This document shows, piece by piece, positions 8,756 through 19,855 of a stretch of DNA of 64,000 nucleotides. The notes beneath the pieces were generated by a model, which searched no databases, had not been told where the DNA came from, and saw only the letters and a list, made by a program, of their open reading frames with translations. The translations under genes were made by a program, and so were the position numbers. Each line of letters opens with the position of its first letter. Position 1 is the stretch's first letter. Location of the stretch: contig NZ_CP114205.1 of assembly GCF_027497495.1 (NCBI RefSeq), positions 2,852,001 through 2,916,000 of the forward strand, read 5' to 3'. This stretch comes from Streptomyces tubercidicus. GTDB lineage: Bacteria; Actinomycetota; Actinomycetes; Streptomycetales; Streptomycetaceae.

Positions 8756-10264
8756 ATGCCGGGCACGGGCGGCGACGGGGAGGGGGGCACGGAGGACGGC
8801 GGCACGGAGGACGGCCGAGCGGACGGCGGGGCATACGGGGGCGCCGGCGGGGGCTCCGGCCCTCCCGGGGCGCTGCGGCGGACGCTGAGCTTCCGGGATC
8901 TGCTCGTCTACGGTCTGCTGTTCATCGCCCCGATGGCGCCGGTCGGGCTCTTCGGCACGCTGCAGGCCAGGTCGCAGGGGGCGGTCACCGCCGTCTACCT
9001 GGTCGCGACCGTCGCGATGGCGTTCACCGCCTCCTCGTACGGCCTGATGGTGCGGGTCGCCCCACGGGCCGGGTCGGTCTACGCGTACGCCCGGCTGGGG
9101 CTGGGCGAGGGCGCGGGGTTCGTCGCCGGGTGGATGGCGATGCTGGACTATCTGCTGATTCCGGCGGTGGCGTATCTGTTCTCCGGTTTTGCGCTGCATG
9201 CGCTGGTGCCGGCCGTGCACCCGTGGGTGTGGACGGCGCTGGCAGTAGTGGTGACGACGCTGCTGAATCTGTCCGGCGTACGGACCGCGGCCCGGGTCGG
9301 GTTCGCGGTGCTGGCGATGGAGATCGTGGTGCTCGCGGTGTTCGTGGTGGCGGCGGTCGTGGTGCTGGTCGTACACGGGCCGCAGCGGGGCTGGGCCGCG
9401 CCGCTGACCGGGGAGGGCGCGTTCTCGGCCGGGGCGGTGCTGGCCGCGGTGTCGGTGGCGGTGCTGTCCTATCTGGGCTTCGATGCGATCGCGTCGTTCG
9501 CGGAGGAGGCCGGGGGCGGGCCCGGCCGGGTGGCGCGGGCGCTGTTCACCTGTCTGGTGGTGGCCGGTGTGCTGTTCGCGGTGCAGACGTATCTGGCGGC
9601 GCTGCTGATGCCGGTGAGCGCGGCGGAGCTGGCGGCCCGGCCCGCGGAGCAGGGCGCGGCGTTCTACACCGCGGTCGACTCGGCGGCGGGCCGGTGGCTG
9701 GAGGTTCTGGTGGCGGTGAGCAAGGCGGTCGGCGCGGCGTTCGCGGCGCTGGCGGGGCAGGCCGCGGCCGGTCGGCTGCTGTTCGCGATGGCTCGGGACC
9801 GGCGGCTGCCGGGGGCGATGGCGAAGGTGGACGCGGGCAGCGGGGCGCCGCGCCGGGCGCTGCTGGGGGCGGCGCTGGTGACGCTGGTGGCGGCGGTGGG
9901 CGCGGCCCGTCGGGACGACGGTCTCGATCAGCTGTCGTCGATCGTGAACGTGGGGGCGCTGACGGCGTTCGGCCTGCTGCACGCCTCGGTGATCGGCTGG
10001 TTCTGGTTCCGGGGAGGGCGGGGGCGCCCGCCGGCCGGGCGGGGCCGGGAGGCCGCGGGCGGACGGGAGGCCGCGGGCGGACGGGAGGCCGGGCGCGGCG
10101 GGCCCGGTGTGCTGCGGCATGCGGTGGTGCCGTTGCTGGGGCTGGCGGTGGTGGTCGCGGTGGTCGTCGAGGCGTCCGGCACCGCGCTGCTGGTGGGCGG
10201 GGTGTGGCTGGTGGCGGGGCTCGTGGTGGTGGGGGTGCAGCGCGGGGGGCGGGTGCGGGGGTGA
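8756..10264 (+). CDS. Amino-acid permease, APC family
   Basis: A 502-residue polytopic transporter. After a Gly/Glu-rich N-terminus, the first helix starts at [21 protein letters not shown], and about 12 hydrophobic segments follow. The start at 8756 is supported by AGGAGG seven bases upstream. The hydrophilic linker after [11 protein letters not shown] contains an 18-base repeat (10047-10090) encoding GREAAG units, which may vary in copy number. It is divergent from ispH and followed after 88 bases by xseA. Substrate unknown. Confidence 0.87.
   Translation: MPGTGGDGEGGTEDGGTEDGRADGGAYGGAGGGSGPPGALRRTLSFRDLLVYGLLFIAPMAPVGLFGTLQARSQGAVTAVYLVATVAMAFTASSYGLMVRVAPRAGSVYAYARLGLGEGAGFVAGWMAMLDYLLIPAVAYLFSGFALHALVPAVHPWVWTALAVVVTTLLNLSGVRTAARVGFAVLAMEIVVLAVFVVAAVVVLVVHGPQRGWAAPLTGEGAFSAGAVLAAVSVAVLSYLGFDAIASFAEEAGGGPGRVARALFTCLVVAGVLFAVQTYLAALLMPVSAAELAARPAEQGAAFYTAVDSAAGRWLEVLVAVSKAVGAAFAALAGQAAAGRLLFAMARDRRLPGAMAKVDAGSGAPRRALLGAALVTLVAAVGAARRDDGLDQLSSIVNVGALTAFGLLHASVIGWFWFRGGRGRPPAGRGREAAGGREAAGGREAGRGGPGVLRHAVVPLLGLAVVVAVVVEASGTALLVGGVWLVAGLVVVGVQRGGRVRG
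10047..10090. repeat. 18-bp in-frame tandem repeat inside the permease gene
   Basis: Two full copies and one partial copy of GGGAGGCCGCGGGCGGAC, encoding (GREAAG)n in a cytoplasmic-type hydrophilic linker. The unit length keeps frame, so copy-number change would be tolerated. Confidence 0.7.
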
Positions 10265-10352
10265 CGGACCGCGCGGGCGCGGCGGGCATGGCGGGTGCGG
10301 GCAGGGTGCCGGCCGGCCGCCACTGTCAGTGGCCGCCGTTACTCTCGCTCGT

Positions 10353-11588
10353 ATGGCTGTTTCTACGTCTCCGGAAACGCCGATCCCGGTCGGCGAGGTG
10401 TCCCGGCTCATCGGCGGCTGGATCGAGCGGCTCGGCGCGGTGTGGGTCGAGGGGCAGATCACCCAGCTCTCGCGGCGCCCCGGCGCGGGGGTGGTCTTTC
10501 TGACCCTGCGTGACCCGTCGTACGACATCTCGGTGAGCGTGACGTGCTACCGCCAGGTCTTCGACAAGGTCGCCGAGGTGGTCAGCGAGGGCGCCCGGGT
10601 GGTGGTGCACGCCAAACCGGAGTGGTATGCCCCGCGCGGCCAGCTGTCGCTGCGGGCCGCCGAGATCAAGCCGGTCGGGGTCGGTGAACTCCTCGCCCGT
10701 CTGGAGCAGTTGAAGAAGTCGCTGTCCTCGGAGGGCCTGTTCGCGGCGGACCGCAAGAAGCCGCTGCCGTTTCTGCCGCAGCTGATCGGGCTGGTCTGCG
10801 GCCGGGCGAGCGCCGCGGAGCGGGACGTCCTGGAGAACGCCCGGCATCGCTGGCCGGCCGTCCGCTTCGCGGTGCGCAATGTGCCGGTGCAGGGGGTGCA
10901 TGCGGTCCCGCAGGTGATCGCGGCGGTCCAGGAGCTGGATGCGCTGCCCGAGGTGGACGTGATCATCGTGGCCCGGGGCGGCGGCAGCGTGGAGGACCTG
11001 CTGCCGTTCTCCGACGAACAGCTCGTACGGGCCGTGGGCGCGGCCGTCACCCCCGTCGTCTCGGCGATCGGCCATGAGCCGGACAGCCCGCTGCTGGATC
11101 TCGTCGCCGACCTGCGCGCCTCGACTCCGACGGACGCGGCGAAGAAGGTGGTGCCCGATGTCGGCGAGGAGCTGGCCCGGGTCCAGCAGCTGCGGGAGCG
11201 GGCGCGGCGGGCGATCGACGGCTTCGTCCAGCGGGAGGAGCGGGGGCTGGCCGCGGCGCTCCACCGGCCCTCCATACAGCGCCCGCATCGGATGGTGGAG
11301 GAGCGCGAGGAGCAGATCACGGCGCTGCTGGAGCGCGGCCGGCGGACCCTGGGCCATCTGCTGGACCGCGCCGACTCGGAGCTGTCGCACACCCTGGCGC
11401 GGGTGGTCGCGCTCTCCCCCAAGGCCACGCTGGAGCGCGGTTATGCGGTCCTGCAGAAGCCGGACGGGACGGCGGTGCGCTCCCCCGGGGAGGTCACCGC
11501 GGAGGACAGCTTGCGGGCCCGGGTCGCCGAGGGCGAGTTCCGGGTGCGGGTGAACGGCGCCCCGGGCGCTGCCACGGCCGCCGAATAG
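10353..11588 (+). CDS. xseA: Exodeoxyribonuclease VII large subunit
   Basis: Catalytic and DNA-binding subunit of the single-strand exonuclease used in repair. The 411-residue protein has an N-terminal OB fold (about 15-110, [23 protein letters not shown] as its opening), the nuclease domain with [23 protein letters not shown] and [17 protein letters not shown], then a coiled-coil region. The ATG at 10353 starts the family sequence ([19 protein letters not shown]). It is followed 29 bases later by xseB, so the two subunits form an operon. Confidence 0.95.
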   Translation: MAVSTSPETPIPVGEVSRLIGGWIERLGAVWVEGQITQLSRRPGAGVVFLTLRDPSYDISVSVTCYRQVFDKVAEVVSEGARVVVHAKPEWYAPRGQLSLRAAEIKPVGVGELLARLEQLKKSLSSEGLFAADRKKPLPFLPQLIGLVCGRASAAERDVLENARHRWPAVRFAVRNVPVQGVHAVPQVIAAVQELDALPEVDVIIVARGGGSVEDLLPFSDEQLVRAVGAAVTPVVSAIGHEPDSPLLDLVADLRASTPTDAAKKVVPDVGEELARVQQLRERARRAIDGFVQREERGLAAALHRPSIQRPHRMVEEREEQITALLERGRRTLGHLLDRADSELSHTLARVVALSPKATLERGYAVLQKPDGTAVRSPGEVTAEDSLRARVAEGEFRVRVNGAPGAATAAE

Positions 11589-11617
11589 TGCACGGACGGA
11601 CTCTTAGGGTGGGAGAC

Positions 11618-11911
11618 ATGGCGAAGGCGAAGACGGACGACGCGGCGGACGCGGAGCAGGGTGCGGCGGCCGGGGTGACCCAGGTGCCCCCGGTGGATTC
11701 CACGCTCGGCTACGAGCAGGCGCGGGACGAGCTGATCGAGGTCGTCCGCAGCCTGGAGGCGGGCGGCACGACGCTGGAGGAGTCGCTGGCGCTGTGGGAG
11801 CGCGGCGAGGCGCTGGCGAAGGTCTGCCGTCGCTGGCTGGACGGTGCGCGGGCCCGGCTGGACGCGGCACTGGCGGAGCCGTCGGACGAGGCGGGAGCGG
11901 AGCGCGCGTAA
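11618..11911 (+). CDS. xseB: Exodeoxyribonuclease VII small subunit
   Basis: Small helical subunit that binds the XseA coiled coil. The 97-residue protein contains the family core GYEQARDELIEVVRSLEAGGTTLEESLALWERGEAL, flanked by short acidic and Ala-rich tails. The ATG at 11618 has GGTGGGAG upstream. An in-frame GTG at 11588 overlaps the xseA stop but lacks a better ribosome site. Confidence 0.93.
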   Translation: MAKAKTDDAADAEQGAAAGVTQVPPVDSTLGYEQARDELIEVVRSLEAGGTTLEESLALWERGEALAKVCRRWLDGARARLDAALAEPSDEAGAERA

Positions 11912-11969
11912 GGCCGCAGCCCGCTCGCCGAGATCGTCACCCCCTGTGAACCGCCTCACACCACCCTCA

Positions 11970-12003
11970 ATTTAGTTGAAACTTAATCTATCCCGTTTAC
12001 AGT
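11970..12003 (+). promoter_or_regulatory. Promoter overlapped by an 18-bp palindrome (MarR-type operator candidate)
   Basis: ATTTAGTTGAAACTTAAT at 11970-11987 is a near-perfect palindrome: AGTT-GA-AACT core, outer ATT/AAT arms, one mismatched pair. It is an AT-rich island in GC-rich DNA. It contains TTGAAA (11976-11981), which with TACAGT (11998-12003) gives a 16-base spacer and a sigma-70-like promoter for the nitroreductase gene. A repressor bound here would cover the -35 box. Confidence 0.6.
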
Positions 12004-12093
12004 AGATGCCGTAACGTCCTGCGACGGCACCGCACCCATCGGTGCCCACCTGACCGCAGAGCCCAACCCCCCATCTGACGCACGAGGTTGCTT

Positions 12094-12687
12094 ATGTCTC
12101 TCGCCCTTGACGCCGCCGCGCAGGACCTCCTGTTCCGTGAGGCCCAGACCGCCAACACGTTCACGGACGAGCCGGTGACGGACGAGCAGATCCAGGCCAT
12201 CTACGACCTGGTGAAGTACGGCCCGACCGCCTTCAACCAGACGCCGCTGCGGATCACCCTGGTCCGTTCCGAGGAGGCCCGTCAGCGCCTGGTGCAGCAC
12301 GCCATGGGCGCCAACGGCCCGAAGACCCTCAGCGCCCCGCTGACCGCGGTCCTCTCCGTCGACCTGGACTTCCACGAGAAGCTGCCGACGCTCTTCCCGG
12401 CCGCCCCCGGCATCAAGGACTCGTTCTTCTCCGAGGCCGCGGCCCGCCAGGTGGCCGGCACCCAGAACGCCACCCTCCAGGCCGGCTACTTCATCGTCGG
12501 CGTCCGCGCCGCCGGTCTGGCTGCCGGCCCGATGACCGGCTTCGACTTCACCGGCATCGACAAGGAGTTCTTCGGCGACGGCAAGCAGAAGTCCTTCCTC
12601 GTCATCAACATCGGCAAGCCGGGCACCGACGCCTTCCACCCGCGCTCGCCGCGGCTGTCCTTCGACGAGGCCGTCACCGCCGTCTGA
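12094..12687 (+). CDS. RutE-like malonic semialdehyde reductase / nitroreductase family flavoprotein
   Basis: A 197-residue FMN-dependent oxidoreductase. The layout matches RutE/HadB: DEPVTDEQIQAIYDLVKYGPTAFNQTP near residues 25-52, SAPLTAVLSVDLDFHEKLPTLFP near 80-105, and GLAAGPMTGFDF near 140. RutE reduces malonic semialdehyde to 3-hydroxypropionate in pyrimidine breakdown, but no rut neighbours are present, so the physiological substrate is open. ATG 12094 has ACGAGG upstream. The long leader (about 85 bases) follows an operator-overlapped promoter, suggesting inducible expression, perhaps by electrophiles or quinones. Confidence 0.82.
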   Translation: MSLALDAAAQDLLFREAQTANTFTDEPVTDEQIQAIYDLVKYGPTAFNQTPLRITLVRSEEARQRLVQHAMGANGPKTLSAPLTAVLSVDLDFHEKLPTLFPAAPGIKDSFFSEAAARQVAGTQNATLQAGYFIVGVRAAGLAAGPMTGFDFTGIDKEFFGDGKQKSFLVINIGKPGTDAFHPRSPRLSFDEAVTAV

Positions 12688-12746
12688 GCCCACCCCGGCG
12701 ACGCGCCCCCGGCAACGCAGCCCCGGATACGCAGCCGCCGGCACGC

Positions 12747-12785
12747 ATGAGGCCGCCGCACCCCTCCCGGGTGCGGCGGCCTCAT
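12747..12785. terminator. Strong bidirectional hairpin terminator
   Basis: A perfect 17-base stem, ATGAGGCCGCCGCACCC (12747-12763) with its complement at 12769-12785 and a 5-base loop, between the convergent nitroreductase and DUF4245 genes. Confidence 0.85.
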
Positions 12786-12817
12786 CGGTCTCGCGGGCTC
12801 AGCGCCCTTCTTCGTCC

Positions 12818-13363
12818 TCAGGTCTTCTTCGCCACCAGTGCGGCGGCCAGATCGGCGAGCCGCCCGTACGGCGCGGTGCCGGTGACGACCGTGGTCACCC
12901 CGGACTCCTCACGGACCAGCGCCCGGTACTTGTCGCCCTGGTAGCGGTCCCACTTCTTGCTGCCGACGGCCTGCTTGCCCTCGACCTTGGTCGCGCCGAG
13001 GGTCACTTCCTTGATGAACTTCCGCGGCAGCGCATCGCTCTGCTCGACGGCCGCGTACTGCTGCTCCGGGTCGAGCATGCCCAGATGCCAGGCGCCGCCC
13101 TTGCCGTCGTCGCTCGCCTTGTACGAGACCGAGGTGGCGCGCCAGGTCTTGGGCAGCCCCTCGGGCGCGGCGACCGCGTACGGCGCCGTCCGCCGGGCCG
13201 TGATCAGTTCGACGCGGTAGTCGACCCGCTTGACCGCGCTCCGCGCCGCCTCCGCGCCCTCGTCGTGCGGGATGAAAATGTAGATCGCCCCGACGAGGAT
13301 GCCGATCACCGCCAGTGACAGGACCATGTCCCGCACCGTTTGCCTGCCTCGCATACCTGCCAC
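12818..13363 (-). CDS. DUF4245 membrane-anchored protein
   Basis: A 181-residue protein of unknown function with one N-terminal membrane segment (MVLSLAVIGILVGAIYIFIP, about residues 13-32) and an extracytoplasmic domain starting with the DYRVELITARRTAPYAV region. It ends in YGRLADLAAALVA. The GTG start at 13363 is chosen from the position of the anchor; ATG 13354 is also possible. It is divergent from glpX. DUF4245 genes adjacent to glpX are a recurring actinobacterial arrangement, but no joint role is known to me. Confidence 0.75.
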   Translation of the reverse strand: MAGMRGRQTVRDMVLSLAVIGILVGAIYIFIPHDEGAEAARSAVKRVDYRVELITARRTAPYAVAAPEGLPKTWRATSVSYKASDDGKGGAWHLGMLDPEQQYAAVEQSDALPRKFIKEVTLGATKVEGKQAVGSKKWDRYQGDKYRALVREESGVTTVVTGTAPYGRLADLAAALVAKKT

Positions 13364-13558
13364 GTCCCTATGGTCCCCTATCGCCGCCGCGGACCCGACA
13401 GGCCCCCCGGTTACGACGCTGACCTGCGCAAACGTCCGGCACCCGGTTTCGTCGCGGCCGCTCATGCGTGGGGCCCTCTGCTCATTTTGGCGAGGTACGG
13501 ATAAGGTCGGTATCACCCTCATCCTTCACGGCCGTCGCCGTACAGAAAGGTGCGCTCG

Positions 13559-14590
13559 ATGACCGAGCATCATCTCCCGTCCCAACTAGAGGTCAGCCCT
13601 GAGGCCCCGGACCGCAACCTCGCCCTGGAGCTCGTCCGGGTGACCGAGGCCGGCGCCATGGCCTCGGGCCGCTGGGTGGGGCGAGGTGACAAGAACGGCG
13701 CCGACGGCGCGGCGGTCAAGGCCATGCGCGCCTTGATCCACACCGTCTCGATGAACGGCGTCGTGGTCATCGGGGAGGGCGAGAAGGACAACGCCCCGAT
13801 GCTCTACAACGGCGAGCGGGTCGGCGACGGGACCGGCGCGGAGTGCGATGTGGCCGTGGACCCGGTGGACGGGACGACGCTGACCGCCAAGGGCATGGCG
13901 AACGCCGTCTCCGTCATGGCGGTGGCCGAGCGCGGCTCGATGTTCGACCCGTCCGCGGTCTTCTACATGGACAAGCTCGCCACGGGCCCGGAGGCCGCCG
14001 ACTTCGTCGACATCACGGCGCCGGTCGCCGTGAACATCAAGCGGATCGCCAAGGCGAAGCGGTCCGCGGTCGAGGACGTCACGGTGGTCATCCTGGACCG
14101 TCCGCGCCACGACGGCCTGGTCAAGGAGGTCCGGGAGGCCGGGGCCCGGATCAAGTTCATCTCCGACGGCGATGTCGCGGGCGCGATCATGGCGGCCCGT
14201 GAGGGCACCGGTGTGGACCTGCTGCTGGGCATCGGCGGGACGCCCGAGGGCATCATCGCGGCCTGCGCACTGAAGTGCCTGGGCGGCACCTTCCAGGGCA
14301 GGCTGTGGCCCAAGGACGACCAGGAGCGGCAGCGCGCGCTGGACGCCGGGCACGACCTGGACAAGGTGCTGGAGATCGACGACCTGGTCCGCGGTGACAA
14401 TGTCTTCTTCGTCGCCACCGGCATCACCGACGGTGAGCTGCTCCGCGGTGTCCGTTACCGCGCCGAGAACGCCTACACCCAGTCCCTGGTGATGCGTTCC
14501 AAGTCCGGCACCATCCGCCAGATCGACTCCCAGCACCGGCTGTCGAAGCTGCGCGCCTACAGCTCGGTGGACTTCGAGCGCCCCAGCTAG
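13559..14590 (+). CDS. glpX: Fructose-1,6-bisphosphatase class II
   Basis: Gluconeogenic hydrolysis of fructose 1,6-bisphosphate to fructose 6-phosphate, the main FBPase type in actinobacteria. The 343-residue protein carries the metal/substrate motifs [10 protein letters not shown] (about residues 74-83) and DPVDGTT (about 101-107), plus [20 protein letters not shown] in the C-terminal half. The ATG at 13559 follows GAAAGG. It ends at a long hairpin and is convergent with the WhiB-like gene. Confidence 0.96.
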   Translation: MTEHHLPSQLEVSPEAPDRNLALELVRVTEAGAMASGRWVGRGDKNGADGAAVKAMRALIHTVSMNGVVVIGEGEKDNAPMLYNGERVGDGTGAECDVAVDPVDGTTLTAKGMANAVSVMAVAERGSMFDPSAVFYMDKLATGPEAADFVDITAPVAVNIKRIAKAKRSAVEDVTVVILDRPRHDGLVKEVREAGARIKFISDGDVAGAIMAAREGTGVDLLLGIGGTPEGIIAACALKCLGGTFQGRLWPKDDQERQRALDAGHDLDKVLEIDDLVRGDNVFFVATGITDGELLRGVRYRAENAYTQSLVMRSKSGTIRQIDSQHRLSKLRAYSSVDFERPS

Positions 14591-14630
14591 CAGTGCCCCG
14601 GCGGGCCCATACCGCCCGCGCCCGTGCACA

Positions 14631-14671
14631 CACTTCGCCCCCGTCGGAGAGTCTCCGGCGGGGGCGAAGTG
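14631..14671. terminator. Compound hairpin terminator between glpX and the whiB-like gene
   Basis: Outer arms CACTTCGCCCCCG (14631-14643) and CGGGGGCGAAGTG (14659-14671) pair perfectly over 13 bases, and an inner GGAGA/TCTCC stem continues the hairpin. It serves the convergent ends of both genes. Confidence 0.85.
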
Positions 14672-14722
14672 ACCCCTACGTCCTGTGCTGCGGCGTACGG
14701 GCCGAAGCCGGTGCCGCGGTGG

Positions 14723-15082
14723 TCAGCCCGCCGCGGGCATATGGGCGGCGCGCTGGAGCTCGCTCTCCCGGCGCCGCCGGCGGGTCAGCACGACCCGGCG
14801 CTCGGCCGCGGTCAGACCTCCCCAGACGCCGTACGGCTCGGGCTGGAGCAGCGCGTGCTCGCGGCACTCGACCATCACGGGGCAGCGGGCACACACCCGC
14901 TTCGCGGCCTCTTCTCTGGCCAGCCGGGCAGCGGTGGGCTCCTTGGACGGGGCGAAGAACAGCCCGGCTTCGTCCCGGCGGCACACCGCCTCCGAATGCC
15001 AGGGGCCGGCCTCATCGCGAGCAGGCTCTCGCTGGGACGGAACGACAGCGGCATCCTGCAGGGGCTGATGCGGTAGCAGCAC
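14723..15082 (-). CDS. WhiB-like iron-sulfur transcription factor
   Basis: A 119-residue Wbl protein, a class of small [4Fe-4S] regulators that act with the main sigma factor in development and redox response. The four cluster cysteines are visible: one in EAVCRRDEAGLFFAP (about residue 34), then CARCPVMVEC (C-x2-C-x5-C, about 64-73). The turn motif GVWGGLTAAERR is followed by a basic tail (TRRRRRES). The GTG start at 15082 is supported by AGGAG upstream. The position next to glpX suggests the wblI orthologue of Streptomyces, from remembered gene order. Confidence 0.92.
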   Translation of the reverse strand: MLLPHQPLQDAAVVPSQREPARDEAGPWHSEAVCRRDEAGLFFAPSKEPTAARLAREEAAKRVCARCPVMVECREHALLQPEPYGVWGGLTAAERRVVLTRRRRRESELQRAAHMPAAG

Positions 15083-15354
15083 GGTCTACTCCTGACGACG
15101 GCTTCGGCGAGAGAGTCACCCTTGCCCGTCTCGCTGCGCACGGCCTTTTTCCGCACCCCGCAGCCGTGCGCGAGACGATGCACCAGCCCTACCCGCTGTG
15201 CGCACGCTTATGCACACCGTGGCGATCGTGCGACAACGAGAAGAACGTCAGCGGACGAGCCCTCCGGCAAGACCGGCGGCCGACCCTCCGGAACCGGCTG
15301 CTGACCGTGACTCCGCGGCCCCGCCGTCGTCCGCCGCCCCCGTCAGCCGCCGCG

Positions 15355-16245
15355 TCAGCCGTCCATGTCCTTACGGAACGGGTCCCGGCGCTCGCGGCGT
15401 TCCGAGCGCCGGCGCTCGTGCCATTCGCGCCGGTCCTCCCGCAGCTGCTGCCGGTACTCGCGGTGCTCCTCCCACACCTGCTGGCGCAGCTCCCGGTGCC
15501 CCTGGCGCAGCCGGTCGCGCAGATCGCGTATCCAGGCGCCGCGCTTGGGCTTGGCCTCCACACTGCCCAGCACGGCATAGCCGTTGACCAGGACCTGCGG
15601 GGCGTCGGTGTCCTCCGCGTCATGGGTCTCGACCTCGAAGCTGCCGAGGATGCCGGAGCCGCTGCTGCGCAGCGTGATGTTCTCCGGGACCCGGATCTCC
15701 ACGCTGCCGAAGACCGCGGTGACATTGATCTGGATCTGCTGCTGCGGGAAAACCGCCTCGGTCAGATCGATCTCGACGCTGCCGAAGAACGCCACGGCGT
15801 TGATCCGCGCCGGGGCCCGCCAGCGGCCCTTGCGGACGGCGGCGCTGAAGATCGCGACGAGGTTCTGGTCGGGAACCGGGGCGCCGGGACCGGAGGCGTA
15901 CCCGCCCGGGTCCGGCCGCGGGCCGCGGCCGCCCGCGGCGGGCAGATCCTGTACGACGGGCTCCAGTTCGCCCAGGGTCTTGGCGCGGTAGACCGTGTCG
16001 ATCCGCTCCGCGTGCTCCTCCGGGTCCAGCCGGCCCTCCGCCAGCGCCTCGCGGAGGATCTCGGCGACCCGGTCGCGGTCCGCGTCGGAGGCCCGGATAT
16101 CGCGTTCGGCCACCGCGGGCGATGCCGCCGCCCCGGCCGCCGGTTTGGTCATGTTCAGCGGTTGCCGCTTCTGGAGCCGGTCCTGCTCCTGTAGCGGTCC
16201 GGGCGGGGTTTCAGGGCCCGGACGTCCCCCGTTGTCTGCATCCAC
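15355..16245 (-). CDS. DUF1707 / LiaF-like domain protein
   Basis: A 296-residue protein with an N-terminal DUF1707 domain at about residues 49-100 (IRASDADRDRVAEILREALAEGRL then ERIDTVYRAKTLGEL). A LiaF-type beta domain follows, with repeated FGSVEI/LGSFEV strands (about 145-230), and a highly charged Arg/Glu coiled tail (about 235-290). DUF1707 proteins are linked to envelope stress sensing. It is divergent from the class I fumarase gene. An alternative start at the internal Met32 would remove a disordered leader. Confidence 0.8.
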   Translation of the reverse strand: MDADNGGRPGPETPPGPLQEQDRLQKRQPLNMTKPAAGAAASPAVAERDIRASDADRDRVAEILREALAEGRLDPEEHAERIDTVYRAKTLGELEPVVQDLPAAGGRGPRPDPGGYASGPGAPVPDQNLVAIFSAAVRKGRWRAPARINAVAFFGSVEIDLTEAVFPQQQIQINVTAVFGSVEIRVPENITLRSSGSGILGSFEVETHDAEDTDAPQVLVNGYAVLGSVEAKPKRGAWIRDLRDRLRQGHRELRQQVWEEHREYRQQLREDRREWHERRRSERRERRDPFRKDMDG

Positions 16246-16412
16246 CGCCCCAGGGTACCGAAACGCGATAGATCGCGACCAGGGATCGAACGGACCCGGC
16301 CACGGGCCGACTGAGCCTTACCTCACAGCGGCGTCCGCGCGCCAGGGTTCTACGCTGTGCAGGCGCTGCCGTAGATGCCAGCCGGACCTCTCCGAGTAAG
16401 GAATGACCTTCA

Positions 16413-18086
<1,674 letters not shown>

Positions 18087-18106
18087 CGGACCGGCAGGAC
18101 CCTGAA

Positions 18107-18133
18107 GAGCCCCTGACGTTTCGTCGGGGGCTC
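18107..18133 (+). terminator. Terminator after class I fumarase
   Basis: GAGCCCCTGACG and CGTCGGGGGCTC form a 12-base stem with one G-T pair and a TTT loop, 21 bases after the stop codon. Confidence 0.85.
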
Positions 18134-18258
18134 TTGTACTGGCCTCCTCTCGGGCCGACCCGCTTTCCTGTTGTGGAAACCGGAACCTCTTGCGCCTCTG
18201 GTGCTTTGCTCGCGAGGATCGACCAAGACGCGACGCAGCAGGCCAAGAAGGGAACCGT

Positions 18259-18456
18259 GTGAAGGTCACCAAGCTTGTGAGTACCTGCGACCTCAAGGAT
18301 TGCCCGACCATCTACGCCACCGATCGGGGCACTCTGCTGGTGCAGGGCGAGACCCCTACCGACCACGGGTTACAGATGCCCTCGCACGAAACCGTGGTAG
18401 AGATCCCGGCGGAACTCATGCTTGCCCTCGTCCGGAAGAGCCACCATGGCGCCTAA
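18259..18456 (+). CDS. Small protein of a DUF6879/XRE regulatory module
   Basis: A 65-residue protein of unknown function with two cysteines in STCDLKDCPTIYATDRG and a C-terminal VVEIPAELMLALVRKS. GTG 18259 has AAGAAGGGAA upstream. Its 3' end overlaps the DUF6879 start by 11 bases, so the two are translationally coupled and probably act together. Similar tiny partners occur beside XRE/DUF5753 regulators in Streptomyces, in the general style of whiJ-like loci, which is a recollection rather than a search result. Third-position GC is visibly lower than in the flanking core genes. Confidence 0.65.
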   Translation: MKVTKLVSTCDLKDCPTIYATDRGTLLVQGETPTDHGLQMPSHETVVEIPAELMLALVRKSHHGA

Positions 18457-18964
18457 GAAACTCGGCGAAATGTTCGACAGCTTCGAGCGCGAGGCATTCC
18501 GACTGGAGACGCTGGACGACTACAGCAAGTCGGGAAATGTAGGCGCCTATCAGGCATTTCTTGCCGGGGAGCCGCAACCGTCCGACTACAACGAAGCATG
18601 GGTTTCGGAAATCCGTTCCCACACCAGCCAGGGGAAACGCATCTATCGCGTTCACATCCTGTCTCGGCCCCTTACTCCGTATCTACGGTTCGAACTCGGT
18701 TGGGGCTACCAGAAGAACAGGACCGGCGGCGAAGAGTTCTTCATCCTCGATATTACAGAGAATCCGAACCCCCTCCAAGGGGTGCCGGACTACTGGCAAT
18801 TCGATAGCGTCACCACGGGCGTCATGAGCTACACGGAGGACGGTGCGTTCCTCGGCGCCGACGTACTCCCCGAAGGACGGGCAGGAGAATTCCGCCACTA
18901 CCGGGATACAGCCATGGCTCACGCTGTGCCGTTCGCCGAATGGTGGGCGAAGTACGGGGAGTGA
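18446..18964 (+). CDS. DUF6879 family protein
   Basis: A 172-residue protein with the DUF6879 layout: LGEMFDSFEREAFRLETLDDY at the N-terminus, QAFLAGEP, SQGKRIYRVHILSRPLTPYLRFEL in the middle, then EEFFILDI and a C-terminal GAFLGADVLPE. Function unknown; members sit next to XRE/DUF5753 regulators. It overlaps its upstream neighbour by 11 bases, and its stop overlaps the regulator start as GTGA, giving a compact three-gene operon. The weak codon bias suggests horizontal acquisition. Confidence 0.78.
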   Translation: MAPKKLGEMFDSFEREAFRLETLDDYSKSGNVGAYQAFLAGEPQPSDYNEAWVSEIRSHTSQGKRIYRVHILSRPLTPYLRFELGWGYQKNRTGGEEFFILDITENPNPLQGVPDYWQFDSVTTGVMSYTEDGAFLGADVLPEGRAGEFRHYRDTAMAHAVPFAEWWAKYGE

Positions 18965-19801
18965 ACAGAGGAGAGCTAGGGGTCGCGCTGCGGGCGCTTC
19001 GGCAGGCATCCGGAAAAGAGGCCAAGGCCGTCGCCCGCAGCGCTGTGATGTCGGCAAGCAAGCTGAGCAAGATTGAAACGGCGAAGACCACTCCGTCCCT
19101 CGCAGATGCTGAGCGCATCCTGACCGCCATCGGAGTATCCGATGAGGTCAAGGCAGAGTATCTAGAGGCAGTCAGAGCAGAAGCAACGGAGACAACGGCT
19201 TGGCGCCTTGTCCGACGCTTGGGCGTACACAAGGCACAGCAGCAAACGAGAGCACTAGAGGCTCACATGGCGTTGCTGCGGCTCTTTCAGCCGGCCTTGA
19301 TCCCTGGCCTTCTACAGACCCCCGAATATATCCGGGCAATCCTTTCTCGGCACGAACTCGGCGAAGACGTTCTCACCCGGACCATCAGCGCCCGGATGGA
19401 GCGGCAGCAGGCTCTCTTCGACTCAGCCAAGGAACTCCACTTCCTGATCACTGAGCCTGTATTGCGGTGGCGCATCGTGTCGGCCGCCAGGATGGCGGAA
19501 CAAATAGACCGACTCATCTCTCTTTCCCGACTTACCCCACATGGACATTCGCATCATTCCCCTGTCAGCGCGACAACAGGACATCGCGAATCACTCGTTC
19601 GTTATCCGGGATGACAGGACGGTCACTGTCGAGACCGTCCACGCAGAGATCGTCGTGACCGACCCCAGAGACGTTGCCCTGTATGTAGACAAGTTCGAGA
19701 GGTTCGCCTCCATGGCCCTGGCCGGTGACGCCATGCGCACCATGCTCGAAGGGGTCCGAAATGACTTCTTGCGCGAACAGGAAACCGGCTGGGCGGAGTG
19801 A
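18961..19801 (+). pseudogene. XRE/DUF5753 (Scr1-type) regulator interrupted by a +1 frameshift
   Basis: The frame from GTG 18961 encodes an N-terminal helix-turn-helix (about residues 1-60: SASKLSKIETAKTTPSLADAER) and most of a DUF5753 domain (RALEAHMALLRLFQPALIPGLLQTPEY, then EPVLRWRIV and AEQIDRLISLSRL). It then leaves the family sequence and stops at 19614. The missing C-terminal part (DIRIIPLSARQQ to EQETGWAE) continues in the +1 frame to 19801. Removing one base from CTTACCCCAC (19531-19540) restores SRLPHMDIRIIPL. This may be a decayed gene, a real programmed +1 shift, or an assembly error. The second part starts with ATG at 19541 and could be made separately. Confidence 0.8.
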
Positions 19802-19855
19802 CCTCGGCGCGGAACCATGGGACTTCAGCCCATCTCATGAAAGGGGCACAACCGA

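Noticed and set aside
7618..10503. A 961-codon plus-strand frame opposite ispH and through the permease gene in another frame.
   Set aside because: The first part is antisense to ispH and the second part is Gly/Ala/Arg-rich out-of-frame sequence. True genes occupy the other frames.
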